A stretch of DNA of 64,000 nucleotides from Mucor racemosus (GCA_027405735.1 JAPEHQ010000009.1:620001-684000), one strand, 5' to 3'; shown: positions 9,715-22,000, counted from the first letter of the stretch. Notes: generated by a model from the letters alone, not told the origin. Made by a program: numbers and translations.

Positions 9715-11092
9715 ATGACTAAAAACATTGTAATTGTGGGAGGTGGATATGCTGGTGTAATGATTGCCAACAGTCTTGAAAAGGCTTTGGCAAAAGCAAA
9801 GGATCAAGAGTATCGCATTATATTAGTAGAGAAGGTAAATAAAATGTATAAAGATACACCTATATTCAATACTAAACATGCATACAAACATATAGAAATC
9901 CCATTTTTATCATGCTATTGCTGGTCTTCGATCTGCTGCCCTTGATTGGGATTCTCGTATCATAATTCCATACACCAATTTATTTCAAAATAAGAAAAAT
10001 AAGGTAATCCAAGCAAGCGCTGAACAACTTTTGAAGAATGAACTTGTATTAGATCAATCTGTAGAAGAATTTGGTGATCGTATTCCTTATGATTATCTTG
10101 TCATTGCCACTGGTACACACTATCCATTTCCTGGCAAAGTATCTGAATTAGACTATGAAACTGCTCATTCTAGAATGGAATCACTTCGTAGTGATATCAA
10201 GACTGCAAAATCTGTAGTCATTGTTGGCGGTGGATCTGTGGGCATCGAATTAGCTGGTGAGATTCGTGAAGTATATGCAGATAAGAAGATCACCATTGTA
10301 CACTCCAAAGATAGCTTTCTAGATGATTTCGATAATTCTACCGCCAAATCGAAAAGAAATATCCTAGCTCTGGTTCAGAAAAACAATATTGACATTATTT
10401 TTAATGATGCTGTTGTTTTGCCTGATGGTCCAAAAGAGCCTTATTATAAGCCTTTAGATGGTGTTGTACAGACAAAAAGAGGAAAATCTATCCAAAATGT
10501 TGACCTTGTCATGCTGGCTTTTGGTAATCGTCCTCAAACAGAATGGTTAAAGAATACTGATCTCGGTGCTGAAATTGTAAGCAGTAATGGTTATATCAAA
10601 GTCAAGGACACCTTTCAAGTAGATCATCCTGATCTATCCCATGTTTTTGTTTTAGGCGATGCTGCTGATTTCAATGAATCAAAGTTAGCTCTTCGTTTGA
10701 ATGCACATGTTCCTATTGTTACTAACAATCTTGTACAAGTTGCGGTCGAAAAAAGACCTGTTCCTACAGGTCGACATAAAAGTACCCTCAATTTAATGGT
10801 TATTTCATTTGGTAAAACGCAAGGTATTGGATATATTCCTTTGCTAGGTGGTATACATGTTGGAAGTTGGTTAGTTTCGAAACTGAAGGGTAATTCACTT
10901 TTGGTCTATAAAAGTTGGGGAATGTTGAACCTTAAAGAACCTTCATCAGAAAGGTAAAAGGGTGCAGGTGTTTTTTTATAATTTGTTTAAACTAATCCGT
11001 GTAACAGAGAAACTAAGCCAATACCTGGAATCTTAATTATCACTACGTCTATAGTCGTAATTGCTGCTTCGATTGCTGCATTTGTTTATTAA
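9715..11092 (+). CDS. AIF/FSP1-like FAD-dependent NAD(P)H oxidoreductase with C-terminal membrane anchor
   Basis: I read three exons, join(9715..9834, 9896..10953, 11008..11092), giving 420 residues. The N-terminal FAD-binding Rossmann motif is VIVGGGYAG (residues 6-14). ATGTHYPF follows, then a second nucleotide-binding motif, VVIVGGGSVGIELAGE. The closing FAD motif is VFVLGDAADF. This order is that of two-dinucleotide-binding reductases of the AIF/AMID/FSP1 group, which oxidise NAD(P)H and pass electrons to quinone-like acceptors. Intron 1 (61 bp, branch ACTAAAC) and intron 2 (54 bp, branch ACTAATC) restore the frame. Exon 3 adds a hydrophobic tail (GILIITTSIVVIAASIAAFV), predicting a tail anchor, probably in the outer mitochondrial membrane. 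Without intron 2 splicing the protein would end at 10957 and lack the anchor. Confidence 0.88.
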
Positions 11093-11681
11093 GTTGTTGC
11101 AAATTTACATGAATAAAGGACACTTTCAGTTTTATTAGCATATTATTTAAGCAATAGTATTTCTATTTACATAATATATGTGTATAATATTATACACTAT
11201 ATAGTAGGTGGATTTTCAATCATATATCAATAAATACATAAGCGGGAATTGCTGTGAACGAAGTTTTTTTCAGACATATTTTACACATTTCAGCAATTTT
11301 GCACTAGTTTCAGCCTGAATACACTACAAAAAAAATACTTTACGTAACTTGTGGTCCTTTTAATGTTTATTTAGTTAAGATTTTGCACTTAGAGTGAGCA
11401 TGGCCTTTGTAAGAATCCTTTAAAGTTGTTATGTTGTATGATACAAGTCCAAAAACTGTCATCATTATTGGTTGAAGATTAAAAGCGTGATAGTAAATGT
11501 TCAAATGCGATTGTACTACATATGAACTGCAATACAAGCACCAGCTGTGGTAAATGGGTTATCTAAAACTTATCGATGTTTCTTCTTATCTCGGTTTCCC
11601 AAAACAGCTAACAAACAAATATTGTTTCGGGAACCAATGATTCATAAACCTCATTTCTTTCCTCCCCCTCCCCTTTAAACA
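11093..11681. other. Intergenic spacer
   Basis: The spacer is AT-rich without an ORF. A pyrimidine-rich run (tttctttcctccccctcccc) sits just before the glutaredoxin ATG and may belong to its promoter or leader. Confidence 0.5.
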
Positions 11682-12451
11682 ATGTCCATTATATATAATA
11701 TTACAACTGAAAGACAATTTAAAAGACTTGTATCAAAGACTAATACCATCAATGTACTTAATTTTTGGGCTTCATGGGCAGAACCATGTAAACAAATGAA
11801 TGAAGTATTTACTGAATTGGCGGGTAAATTTCCTGCTTTGACGTATATCCAGGTAGTTTTTTTTACGGTATATCTATGATAAAATAGCTGATGAGTATAA
11901 TAGATTGAGGCAGACGAATTCCCATTAATATCAAAATTAATGAACGTTGATTCAGTTCCAAGATTTTTGATTGTCAAGGTAAAATAGAAGTCTTCATCAC
12001 ATTGTATATGTTTAATTCGTTAACATTTCAAGTGCATTAGGAAAATCAAATATTAGATATTACTGAAGGGGCAAAAGCAGCTGAATTATCCAATTTAGTT
12101 GCAAAATACAACCATACACAAGATTCAGACCAACAAGAAAATATCAGCGACAATGAACTAGAATTCCGTCTTCGAGATTTAATCCGAACAGATCATGTTA
12201 TGGTATTTATGAAAGGAATTCCAGATAAACCTAGATGTGGATTTTCCAAGCAAGTAGTTGAATTACTATCTGAATTACAAGTGAAATATAGTTCATTTGA
12301 TATCCTTTCAGATAATCAAGTTAGACAGGGATTAAAGACATTTTCAGACTGGCCAACATTTCCACAAATTTATGTAAAAGGTGAATTAATAGGTGGATTG
12401 GATTTATTAAAAGAAATGATTGCCTCTGGTGAATTTCAAGAAATGGTATAA
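11682..12451 (+). CDS. GRX4: Monothiol glutaredoxin with N-terminal thioredoxin domain (Grx3/Grx4 type)
   Basis: The exon model join(11682..11852, 11904..11978, 12041..12451) encodes 218 residues. The N-terminal thioredoxin-like domain carries WASWAEPC at about 29-36, the degenerate active site seen in Grx3/Grx4. The C-terminal glutaredoxin domain has the KGIPDKPRCGFS signature with the single catalytic Cys of CGFS. It also has WPTFPQIYVKGELIGG, which contains the cis-Pro and glutathione-contact segment. Family members bind a [2Fe-2S] cluster with glutathione and regulate cytosolic and nuclear iron homeostasis. Both introns are short (51 and 62 bp). The length fits yeast Grx4 (about 240) with a shortened linker. 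Choice between GRX3 and GRX4 names is arbitrary here. Its stop lies 10 bp from that of COX16 on the other strand. Confidence 0.93.
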
Positions 12452-12461
12452 TGTAGAGTGC

Positions 12462-12912
12462 TTATTTTTCTTCTGATCCGGGTGGTCGAGTAATTCTAAC
12501 CTGTTCCCACTCATCATCTGTATCCGCTTGTAAACGCTAAAACAATAAAATGTATCAACAAAATATGCACATTAATACAAAAAAATAACCAAAAACGTAC
12601 AAAGTATTCTTCTTGTAAACTCAATTTACGTCTATTCTTGTCCATGCCCAATGCTTCTTCTTTAGCAACCTATTGTAGTTTTATTAATTAGATAGCTTTG
12701 TCATGTATGAAACTACCAAGACAAACCTTGGTGTGTTTTCTATCTCGATGATCAAACTTTGTTTGTGTTAATTGAGCTAAACCAAATGAACCAGCAACCA
12801 TAATAGCAAGAAATGGTAAACCAAAGTAAAGAAACGGCTTCTTTTTGGCTTGTGCTGCTAATGGACTAAACGCACTTTGTTGTCCATAAGGTTTATTTTG
12901 AAAGGTTCCCAT
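12462..12912 (-). CDS. COX16: Cytochrome c oxidase assembly protein COX16
   Basis: The model complement(join(12462..12536, 12601..12669, 12727..12912)) encodes 109 residues. One transmembrane helix (FLYFGLPFLAIMVAGSFGLA) lies at about 27-46. Behind it come the family's conserved features: LTQTKFDHRDRK, KEEALGMDKNRRKLSLQEEY and the C-terminal DDEWEQVRITRP. Cox16 is a mitochondrial inner-membrane protein that helps assemble Cox1/Cox2 modules of complex IV. Introns of 64 and 57 bp with consensus ends restore the frame. The start is the only ATG ahead of the helix, and TTATAAA about 75 bp upstream may be its TATA box. It is convergent with the glutaredoxin gene, with almost no spacer for separate terminators. 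Confidence 0.9.
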
Positions 12913-13669
12913 GATAAAAAAAAAGGTTTAATGTAAAAAAAGAGGATACCAGCCAACCCGATTGCCTACCCTGGAATTGCATTTGTTTATAAAGCCACTT
13001 TCTTTCGGCAAGTCCGACAGCAAATGTCAAAAAGTATAAATGTTGAGCATATCACTGTTGATAGATGCATGATTTCAAAGGAGCCCAAATTCAAATTAAT
13101 AAATCCATCTAAACAAGGATACCTGGCGCTTAATAAATAAAAGCTTTGAATAACGTAAGGTCATTTCTAGCGCTTACTTTTTAACGAGGGTATCTAAAAT
13201 GATTTTATAAAGAAAAACCTATGATATAGAACACAATATCCTGCTTGTATTTAAATCAGTTTTATTTTAAAATATTGATCGCAAGAATCCATCAAATTCG
13301 CAAATAATTTTTAAAAATTGTAAATGGACCTAAAATATGCCTGTTGCTGTATATAGTTTCTTTGTTGTATGCAGAGAATTCGAGCAATATTTGCGTTCAA
13401 CGCGCTGAAGCCAGCACAATCCTATTTTGAATTCTTTGTTATATGAGTACGGTCCTCATACTTGTAGTAAAATCAACTATTATACAAGAGCTAATCTGGA
13501 TTATGCACCTTCCATTGATCAAATCCTATTTCAATGCATGCGCTGTTGTTTTATTGTCACAAGACGAAAATATATTACAACTATGCTGAATTTCTCTTCT
13601 TTCTTTTTAATTTTTTTACATAAATTACCGTATATTAGAACTAACCGTTCAATCTTGCTACATTCAATT

Positions 13670-13725
13670 ACGGCGTCGCTCTGTGGCAATTTCTTTAACA
13701 AATGTATCATATGGCAGGCAGATCT
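13670..13725 (+). repeat. Degenerate direct repeat, left copy (partner 14663-14722)
   Basis: This copy reads ggcgtcgctctgtggc, then aaatgtatcatatggcaggc. The partner at 14663-14722 reads ggcatcgccctgagggc, then gaatgtatgatatgacagac. Spacing is conserved, with substitutions spread over the block. It is probably an old duplication or two copies of a mobile-element fragment. Confidence 0.55.
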
Positions 13726-14059
13726 ACTTCGTTACGCTTGATTACTGTCTCTAGTCAAAAAATTTATGTTTTTATAGCAAATATTAGTGAGGTTTATAAA
13801 CATCCTTTTTTTTTATAGAAAATTCTGATCTATGAGTAGTCTGCCCCTTTTTTTTTAAAAAAAAATATATTTTATAGCATATCTCTCCTCTACTCATTTG
13901 AACACGCAGACGATTATATGTGTGGTACAAAATGGTTTCCTACACATTCCACCTTGTTTGGTATCGTAGATGGAACCGGCTAACTTGATATACATAATTT
14001 TACAATAATAAACTTGAATCGAGTGGGGTACAGCATTGTAGATTTTTGAAAAAAGTTTT

Positions 14060-14480
14060 CAAATATCGTAAAATCTCTTATTTTTAAGTATTCCAGGGCT
14101 TATAAGCGGAATATTAATTTCAAAAATTATTCTTGTCCAGATCATCAATTTTGACATTTTCCAATTTTTTTTTCTGATTTTGCACATTTAGAGTTAATTA
14201 TACTACCAATTATAAAAACAAAAAATATACACATATACAGAATTTGGCATTTTATTTGCTCAATAAAAAATAACAAACATTTTTATTGCAAAATATCACA
14301 TGAAAATCCTTTAACCAAAATTCCGTTTTTTGGGCAAAAGTACAAAGTTTCATTACTTAACATTTAATATTAAGCTTTTATAAAATGTGTATCAGTCATG
14401 GTTACAATTTTCTCTCACAATGTAGTATATTTAAACGTTGATTTTGGTATTAAAATTTGATTTTTCTGTTTTTTGATGCA
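14060..14480 (+). repeat. Dispersed repeat family B, copy B1
   Basis: This copy is collinear with 19890-20310. Shared blocks in the same order are 'aaaatctcttatttttaag', 'aaaaaatata.acatatacagaatt', 'aaaatccttta', 'ttaacatt' and 'ttctctcacaatgtagtatatttaaa' against 'ttcttctcatattgttgtatatttaaa'. Identity is moderate and there is no ORF. It is a decayed repeat of unknown class. Confidence 0.6.
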
Positions 14481-15231
14481 AATCATGAGTGATGGTAAGG
14501 GTAGAATGAGCCCCGAAAATGTCAGCTACAAAAACTGAATTTTCAGTCCGCACATGGTTAAACATAAGAAAAAGTTGAAAAAAAAATATTTTTTCATTTA
14601 AAACTTGGATATATCATAGTATAAGAGAGTTAGTAGCTTAATATCGTTACGCTCACTTATGGCATCGCCCTGAGGGCTAGATTTTTAATTTTTTTCAATG
14701 AATGTATGATATGACAGACAGTTTTTCTACACAGCAAAATTAATGGTTCATCATGGCAACTACGAACATCGTTGCCAATCTTATCATTTGTTTGGTTTAA
14801 AGATAGATATTATACTGGATTCAGATTTTCCGTTTGTAATTTGTTACAAGAAGGCGTCATAATAAGCTCACTAGCTTTCACGCTTGGTAAGAAAAATTCA
14901 CAAATTGTAATGTAACATCATCAAAAGGTTACCATGATATTCATGTAAATGTGTAAATGTGCCATGTAGTGTTTGCATAGAAATACCGAACTCAGTATGG
15001 TATACATAAATCAAATTTACATAAATATATATAATGATAAATAATTTTTTTATTAAACATTATAATATCAAGTGCAAATATACAAAATAAGATATAGATT
15101 AATTGAAGGAACAATATTTACAGGATATATAGTCTATGTAAAGCTTATAAAAGACAATTTAAGCAGTGTGATAAAACCTAGATTGTAAACTAATTAGTAT
15201 ATAGTTTTTACACATAACAACTACAATGAAC

Positions 15232-18200
15232 TCACTTTTTGTTTATCAAATAAATCAACAAATTGACGTTAACAGTAGCCATACCATCAAGCACCTTCAT
15301 TGTTTGTACACCTTCGTATTGAGTTTGTAGTAAATCTTCATACTGAACATCTACATGTAAATCTTGTGTATTCAACAATGGAAAGTATCCTTCAAAAGTA
15401 ATGATACCAGCACGATCCATCGATAAAATAATAGTAATACGAGCATAAAGCTTTTTAGAAACACCAGCCAAGTCAAGGATAATACCACGATCGTAAAGTG
15501 TCTTTGCAGAGTACTTGTATGAACCAAATTTGGGTACCAAGTTCCGTCTTTGCAAGTTCTTCATATGGAAGTATTGCCTTGTAAAGGGGAATACAAACTT
15601 TTGTTTTTTGCCTCGTCTTTCAGCCATATTCTTCATACACCCATCTAAATACTCTTTATAACTAGTTCCTTGGCTGACTAAAAATTGTTTCTTTTCATCT
15701 AAATGTTGCAAAATACTTTGAAGTTTCTTGATTTCTGTATTTCGCAATTTGCGACGTTCTCCTTTCTTGGTGATATCAACAGCAATCATATTGATAATAT
15801 TTTGGTAACCTGGACTCTCAGGGATGATGCCATGTTTCATGAGATGATTATGAAGGCTTGAAGCAAATGATTTCAATTTTGAAAAACTTAATCTATTTAT
15901 GATAAAAGTTAATAAATCTGCTCTATATAAGAATTAAATATTTCCTTACTTTTTGACATCCATAGCAGCATTTTGATAGCCAAATTTAAAGTTTCTTTCA
16001 CGGATAGCCATTTCAATCTCTTGTTCAGTACCCTCAGATGGAAAAGCTTCCTCACGTACTACTTCCCAAATAGCTTCGTGCTCAGCTGTAACCGGTTCAT
16101 CAAAGATTGCTTCTAAAGAAGGACCTGATTGAACTTGAATTACCAAAATGACCAAACGCTTAGTATCAAGTAGGAGCTTTTTAACGTCACCTCCAGCTTC
16201 GGAAGGAATACCATCACGACGATCATTAAGCTCAAGACGAAGTACATGCAAAGGTACACTCATATTAGCATTATTAGGTGCTTCACCTAAATCAGAAAGG
16301 ATAGAATGAAGAATACCATTGTTTTGACGTTCAATGAAATCGACATTCTCTTGCAAAAGTTGATGAATGTGATAAAGCTCTGTAGGATGAACATAGACAG
16401 TAGGCTTTTGTGTATTGGTATAATCAGAGAGTTGGTCCATGCCAAAGTGCTGCTCAGGATCTTCAACGTCTGTTAAATCCATAAACCATTTAGTAAATCG
16501 CTGAGTTGAGCTCTTGATGTAACCGTTCAAAGCACCCAATTGAATATTTCTGGCATCAAAGTCTTTTCCATTGGAAATATGTTGCAACATCTTTGAGATT
16601 TCAGCTAAATTTCTTCTTTGGAGTGAAGATATTTCATGATGAATAGAGATATGCTGTTCGGGAGCAGTAATCACAGGACTCAAATAGCGATAATAAACAA
16701 AATTTCCGAGGATTTTGTTGATTTCTTCGGGTGATACCTCAGGGAAGTTGTCCTCCATGACTAAACGAAGTTCTCTTGCAATAACACGCATGCCATAAGG
16801 CATGACATCTAAAGCATTGATGATTGCATTCAAAAACTCTTCAGTAATATTTCTCAGCATTTCTAAATGTTCAGATAGAATCTTCAAAACATCAGGTGAT
16901 TGAAGTGCTTGAGCTTGGTTAATGTTGAATGGGCGTTTAGAGGGTTGACCAGTAGCAGATTCCTCTTGACTGATGCATTTTTGATAAATAACCATTGGAT
17001 TTGTCTCTAAATCCAACTCATTATTATTCAAAACTTTGTCAAGTAACTCTTGGAACAAAGTAGAAAAGAATTCTCTTTCTTTGGCACCTCGATTGACCTG
17101 TACTACTAATTTCATAAAAGTATAATTGCCTCTCATAAACTCTTGGGGACTCTTGACATGCTTCATCTCTTGAACAATTGAAGCTTTACAAAGATTAATG
17201 AGCAAACATTCTTCACGAGCATTAGTTCCATAACCAAACAGAGCCAAAACAGTAGCATCAATCTTGCGGTGTCCCTTCTTTTCACCATGTACCTGTCCAC
17301 CAGCTATTGACATGAGACGAGCCAAATAAAGGGGTTCAGTTTGAAGCAGATAAACCAATTGTTGATACAACTCCAACTTATCCCTATTGCTCTTGTCCAC
17401 ACCACGTAAATCATAAGGGCTATTGGAGGGATTTGTTGACAGTAATTCAGAGAATTTTTGTTGTTGTTGTTTCTTGCGATTGGGGGTGAAGAAAGCATTA
17501 CTAAGTTTTACTACTTCATCCAAAGTTACTGCATTTTTTAAAAGTAAAGCAATTTGAATATCAACCATGCTCACTTGGGAATCCAGTTGATTATTGTCTC
17601 GAATGGATTCTACTACCTTTTGTCGAAGCTCTTCAATGATCAAGTCCTCATTAAAATCAACGTCATTGTTGCTCAGCATGTGAAGTACACTTTTAACAAC
17701 ACCAATGGAAGGATTCTTTTCGGACTTTAGCTTTTGATATGCTCTTTCATGATATTGAGCAGTGAATTTGCCTTCAGTCCTTAACCTACCAGTTTGCATT
17801 TGATGCGTTTGAATATGATGATGTTGTTCACCGAGATTTTTCATGGCAAGATAACGTCTAATCATTGCTTGTAATGCAGTAACCCAATCTTCAGGGCAAG
17901 AAAAGAATTCCCTTCTTTTTTCGCCTAATTGGCGACGCATAGAAGCGGTACGAATACGAGCTTGCATTTTTTGTACAGTAGATTGGAAAGATTGGTATCG
18001 ATATTGATCTTTGATTTTCTGCAACTTGTTCCGAGCCATAAAAGCACGTATGCATCCTTGAGTGGAAACCAATATTCTCTCATTTTCAGGCTTTGCAAAA
18101 TGTTGTTCCAAGGCTTCTACTCTTTCCTCAGTATCATCGTATTCAGATTCTGATATATCATCCTCATAATATTCTATTTCAGAATCAGAACTGCTAATGG

Positions 18201-19384
18201 AGGAGTCAGCAGCGGCATCTATAAAAACATGTTTACTTTTTTGTTTACAAATTTCCTTTTATTACATGTTACTTACCCAAGAATTGTAAGCGTTGCATTG
18301 TGGGTATTGATGGACTTTCTAGCTCATCGCTAGATGAGGCTCTAGATTCTGTATCTGAGTCATATAAATCTGTTACTAAAGGTGCTGCTTTACTAAATTG
18401 TCGCACTTTGGGTTCCAAATCATTGTTGTTGAGTAACGGTTCCTCGATTTTTTTGAATGCATACGATGGTTTTTTACGTCCACCGTCCAATTCCTTTTGT
18501 AAAGAAGATCCAAGATTATTGAAATTTGGCATCACAGCACCGGATTTTTCGAGATTTCTTTGCGTAGCTACTAAAACATCCTCAGAAAAGTTAAATTTGC
18601 CTTCTAAATTCTTGATTTTTGGTGCGGAATCATTTGAATGTAGTAAATGACTAAACCCAACATATAAGCAACTATGATTATAAATTTGTGTTATTTTACT
18701 ATACCTTAGAGCATGAATACAATATATTACTTTGGGCATATTCTTTCCATCATACAAATCCACAAATTCAAACCAAAAAATAGATGGTAATCCAACCTCT
18801 TTTAAAACCGTCAAAAATGCATTGATATTATTTGAGCGTAAAAACTTGAATTTAGCATCTCCTGGTGTGATACTTGTTATAATTCCCGGGTGAATCCTTC
18901 TTGCTAGTTTTGCCAATACAACACCATCATGTAATGTTTGTTCTAATTGCACAATAGATGTTTCTCTATCATCATTGTTATCAATTTTCTCGTTTAAAAA
19001 GCTCTCAATCCATCTATGTGTGACAATTCCTATATTAGGCATCATGTTATTGTTTTAGATTTCGAATAAACTTACTCTATAGCTTCACCAATATGACAAA
19101 GATATTCATGAACTTGAACCCGATTTCTCATTTTATCAAACCATTTTCGGTCATCTTTTGTTTGATCTACTTTTAATAATCTAATACGATCTAATTTTCG
19201 AAAAATCAAAGTTAATTACACACAGAAAAAAAAATACTTAATCGTTGAAATGATTACTTGTTCCTGCAAAATGAAAAGTTAATAAATCTTTCAAAACATC
19301 AAATAGCCAATGTTTATCCGTACCTGCTACAGCATCTTCTTCTGATAATGAAATGTTGGGTGGTAATGTTGTTGTACGTTGCAT
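15232..19384 (-). CDS. IQG1: IQGAP-family Ras GTPase-activating-like protein (Iqg1/Rng2)
   Basis: My six-exon model is complement(join(15232..15892, 15950..18218, 18277..18650, 18705..19013, 19076..19190, 19258..19384)), 1284 residues. A calponin-homology domain (EYLCHIGEAIEWIE to VIYCIHALS) lies near the N-terminus. Three IQ-like motifs follow at about 355-440 (STQGCIRAFMARNKL, KMQARIRTASMRRQL, ALQAMIRRYLAMKNL). A GAP-related domain fills about 600-830 (ALFGYGTNAREECLL, GNFVYYRYLSPVI), and the last 210 residues are a RasGAP C-terminal domain. IQGAPs bind actin, calmodulin light chains and Cdc42/Rho GTPases and organise the cytokinetic ring and cortex; their GAP-related domain lacks GAP activity. 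The length is slightly under yeast Iqg1 and Rng2 (about 1490). The 5' end is ambiguous because several intron choices keep the frame. Confidence 0.9.
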
Positions 19385-20737
19385 TATAATTATAAAATGA
19401 AGAAATTGAGATGTTTAAAAATTAAGAGAAAAGGTAAAAACAAAAAGCAATGGAATAGCAACGGTTATTTTATATCAAACAAGACAAATTCATGACAACA
19501 ACAATAACAATAAAACGGAATTCTCCTTTTTTAGTTTGTTTTGTACTCGATTTAGCAATGTGTTTTCAAGATTTCGGTCTACCAAAAACGCCACTATGAT
19601 GTGATCCTGCTGGTACGTCGCAGTTTACGGCCGTAATCCATACTTTACTTCTCTTGTCATAGTTCACCAAGGCATTTCACTTTGCAATAATATTTCAGGA
19701 TTTTATTTTTATTTAATTTTGGTTTACCCATTACTTGGTATTCAAAAAAAAAATTATAGATATAAAAGCAAGCAATAATAAACAAAATGCTATTACTGCA
19801 CTTAAGAGTATGTCTAGAAATTTATATAATTTTTTTATACCGTATAAAATCCATGTGCATAGCTTCTGCAGTTCATTTAAATAAAATGTATCAGAAAATC
19901 TCTTATTTTTAAGATTGCATCCGCTTAAAGATGGCACTTTAATTATGAAGAATCTTTTTTTTCAATTTGGCCAAAATGACCATTTTTGGACCCCTGATTT
20001 TTGTTTTTGAAAGTTTTGAAATCATTTTTACTTCAAAACAGAAACACAAAAAATATATACATATACAGAATTAAACGATCTATCTAATGACTTAAATGAA
20101 TTATCTTTTTACTCATTAATTATTGAGCTAAAATCCTTTAATCATATAAACGTTTTTTACTCATTAGTATGTATTTCGAATAGTTAACATTGGATATAAA
20201 AGTTCTATTTATTTTCAGTGACTTATAGCTCCATTTTCTTCTCATATTGTTGTATATTTAAATGCCTTTTTTGGATCGAAAATTAAAAAAATTCAATTTT
20301 CGGGATTTTTGACGAGGGTTTATAAGGATTTTGAGACGGGGATCAAATGTCAGATTTTTACCTGAATTTTCAGATAGTATACTTGGCTTTAAGGGATTTT
20401 TGCCCGATATTATGCTAGTGTTACTTGCCTGGACAATTAAGTTTAGGCATCTTTGCGTGTCTAGAATTAGCTCAATGTTTTTTGTTAAGCCCTGAACTGG
20501 GCAAATGTGTTGAAAGTTGCTCATAAAAAACAAAGAATGTGATAAAATTGTTGGCGGTGATGTTTGAGATTATGTTTCACACGATGATATTATACCTAAT
20601 AATAGGATCATGACACCATAAACAGTTGGAAAAGATATATTACGCCCAGAAAATGATATTTACAGTAAAAAAATTTTATTGGAAAAAAAATTAGGTGATA
20701 TAATTAAATGTGAAGAGAATTGATCAGGAGGAACAAT
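19385..20737. other. Intergenic, contains a family B repeat
   Basis: No gene is supported. Frames at 19731-19937 and 20258-20533 lack features and overlap repeat sequence. The upstream part (19385-19700) should hold the IQGAP promoter. The eL31 terminator should lie near 20650-20737. Confidence 0.5.
19890..20310 (+). repeat. Dispersed repeat family B, copy B2
   Basis: This is the second copy of the repeat described at 14060-14480, in the same orientation and order of blocks. It is flanked by IQGAP and eL31, as B1 is flanked by COX16 and IQGAP. Confidence 0.6.
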
Positions 20738-21349
20738 TTAGTTCTCATCTTCGACAACTTCAGTGTTGAGACCTATATGAATCAAAGGTTTTAGTCAATA
20801 AACTAGTCGCTTCACAGATAGGAGAACCAAGGTCATTAGACAACTTGGTATATTTATACTCCAACCTCTTGCGCTCACTAACTGGCCGGAAATTCATGTT
20901 TGCAAGAGTTTATTTTTCAATAAAATAAAACTCAAAATTTAAACATAAACTACACGGAATCGCAGCGATATGGATTGCCAAAGGAAAAAAAAATAAAAAA
21001 ATAAAAACTTACCCTTAAAGTCAACGGTAGGGACAAAGGTAACATAAGAGTAGAGCTTCTCCTTGGCATCTTCATCATCGTTACGCTTACGAGCGATACG
21101 GACACGAATACGGTGGTTGGTATGCTTGACACCACGAGACCAGACGGCCTTGTTTAAAGAGGGATCAAGACGAACATCCTTGGTACCCATAGCCTTCTCA
21201 GCAAAAGCCTTAACGGCCTTGATAGCATGAGGAGCACGCTTTCTCAAAGAACGACCAAAGACATGCTTGTGCATGTGGATGGTGTATTCACGAGTAACAA
21301 CATCAGCGAGAGTAGAACGCTTTTGAGGGGTAGCAGTAGTCTTGGCCAT
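20738..21349 (-). CDS. RPL31: 60S ribosomal protein eL31
   Basis: The model complement(join(20738..20772, 21013..21349)) encodes 123 residues. The protein matches eL31 throughout: [29 protein letters not shown] [59 protein letters not shown], and the C-terminal [10 protein letters not shown]. It sits on the large subunit near the exit tunnel. A 239-bp intron, by far the longest among the host genes here, separates the last 11 codons. Reading through it would replace the conserved acidic C-terminus with a Phe-rich tail, so splicing is expected. A 5'-UTR intron (about 21358-21422, donor gtaaaa, acceptor catctag) is plausible. Codons are C-ending more often than in neighbours, as for highly expressed genes. 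Confidence 0.95.
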
Positions 21350-22000
21350 TTTAGAAACTAGATGAAAAGGATTAATAACTCTTGTAGATGGATGGATGGA
21401 TGGATAAATGTGATATTTTACCTCGAAATAGATTAGGATGAGAAAGGAAAGATCAAACGTTAAACAAAGACCAATTTTTTATATAATGATTTATTTGTTT
21501 GAATAGCCGCATTTTTCTTGTCATGGCTGCATTTCAGTGGCCAGATTTATATTTAAACTTGTGTCAAATTTAGCACCTATAAACAATAACCAACAATGCC
21601 ACTTTTCTTGATGAAATTACCATTCATGTAACCCATATTTATGTAATTAAATATCCTCTTGATTACGAAATCAGTTGCTATGGTTACCAGGAACAAAAAC
21701 AATCATCAATACCGTTCCATAATTAAGAAACATCAAATTAAACGGAGTTGGTTTAATGTATCATCTTGTTGTACACTCGATTTATATATAAATCAAATAA
21801 AGCGCGTATTAGATTGCCAACACAGCGACCAGCTAGGCCAAACCTTCCTCTGTTTGCTTGGCTTTATAAATAAATTAAATTTTGGGTTATTTTTGTAACC
21901 CTTTTTTAATATATTCTATCTTTCTCCTTTTCTCTTTCTTTTTTTTTTTCTCTGTTTTTTGTTTCTTTTTTGTTTCTTTTTTGTTTCTATACTTTTCTGT

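Larger units (their letters stand above)
12913..15231. other. Intergenic, repeat-bearing
   Basis: The stretch is AT-rich with no supported gene. A 315-bp frame at 13427-13741 has no recognisable features. It contains a degenerate direct duplication (13670-13725 against 14663-14722) and a copy of family B (about 14060-14480). Confidence 0.55.

Noticed and set aside
13427..13741. 104-codon frame
   Set aside because: There is no homology-like pattern, and it runs into the direct repeat at 13670. No splice partner was found.
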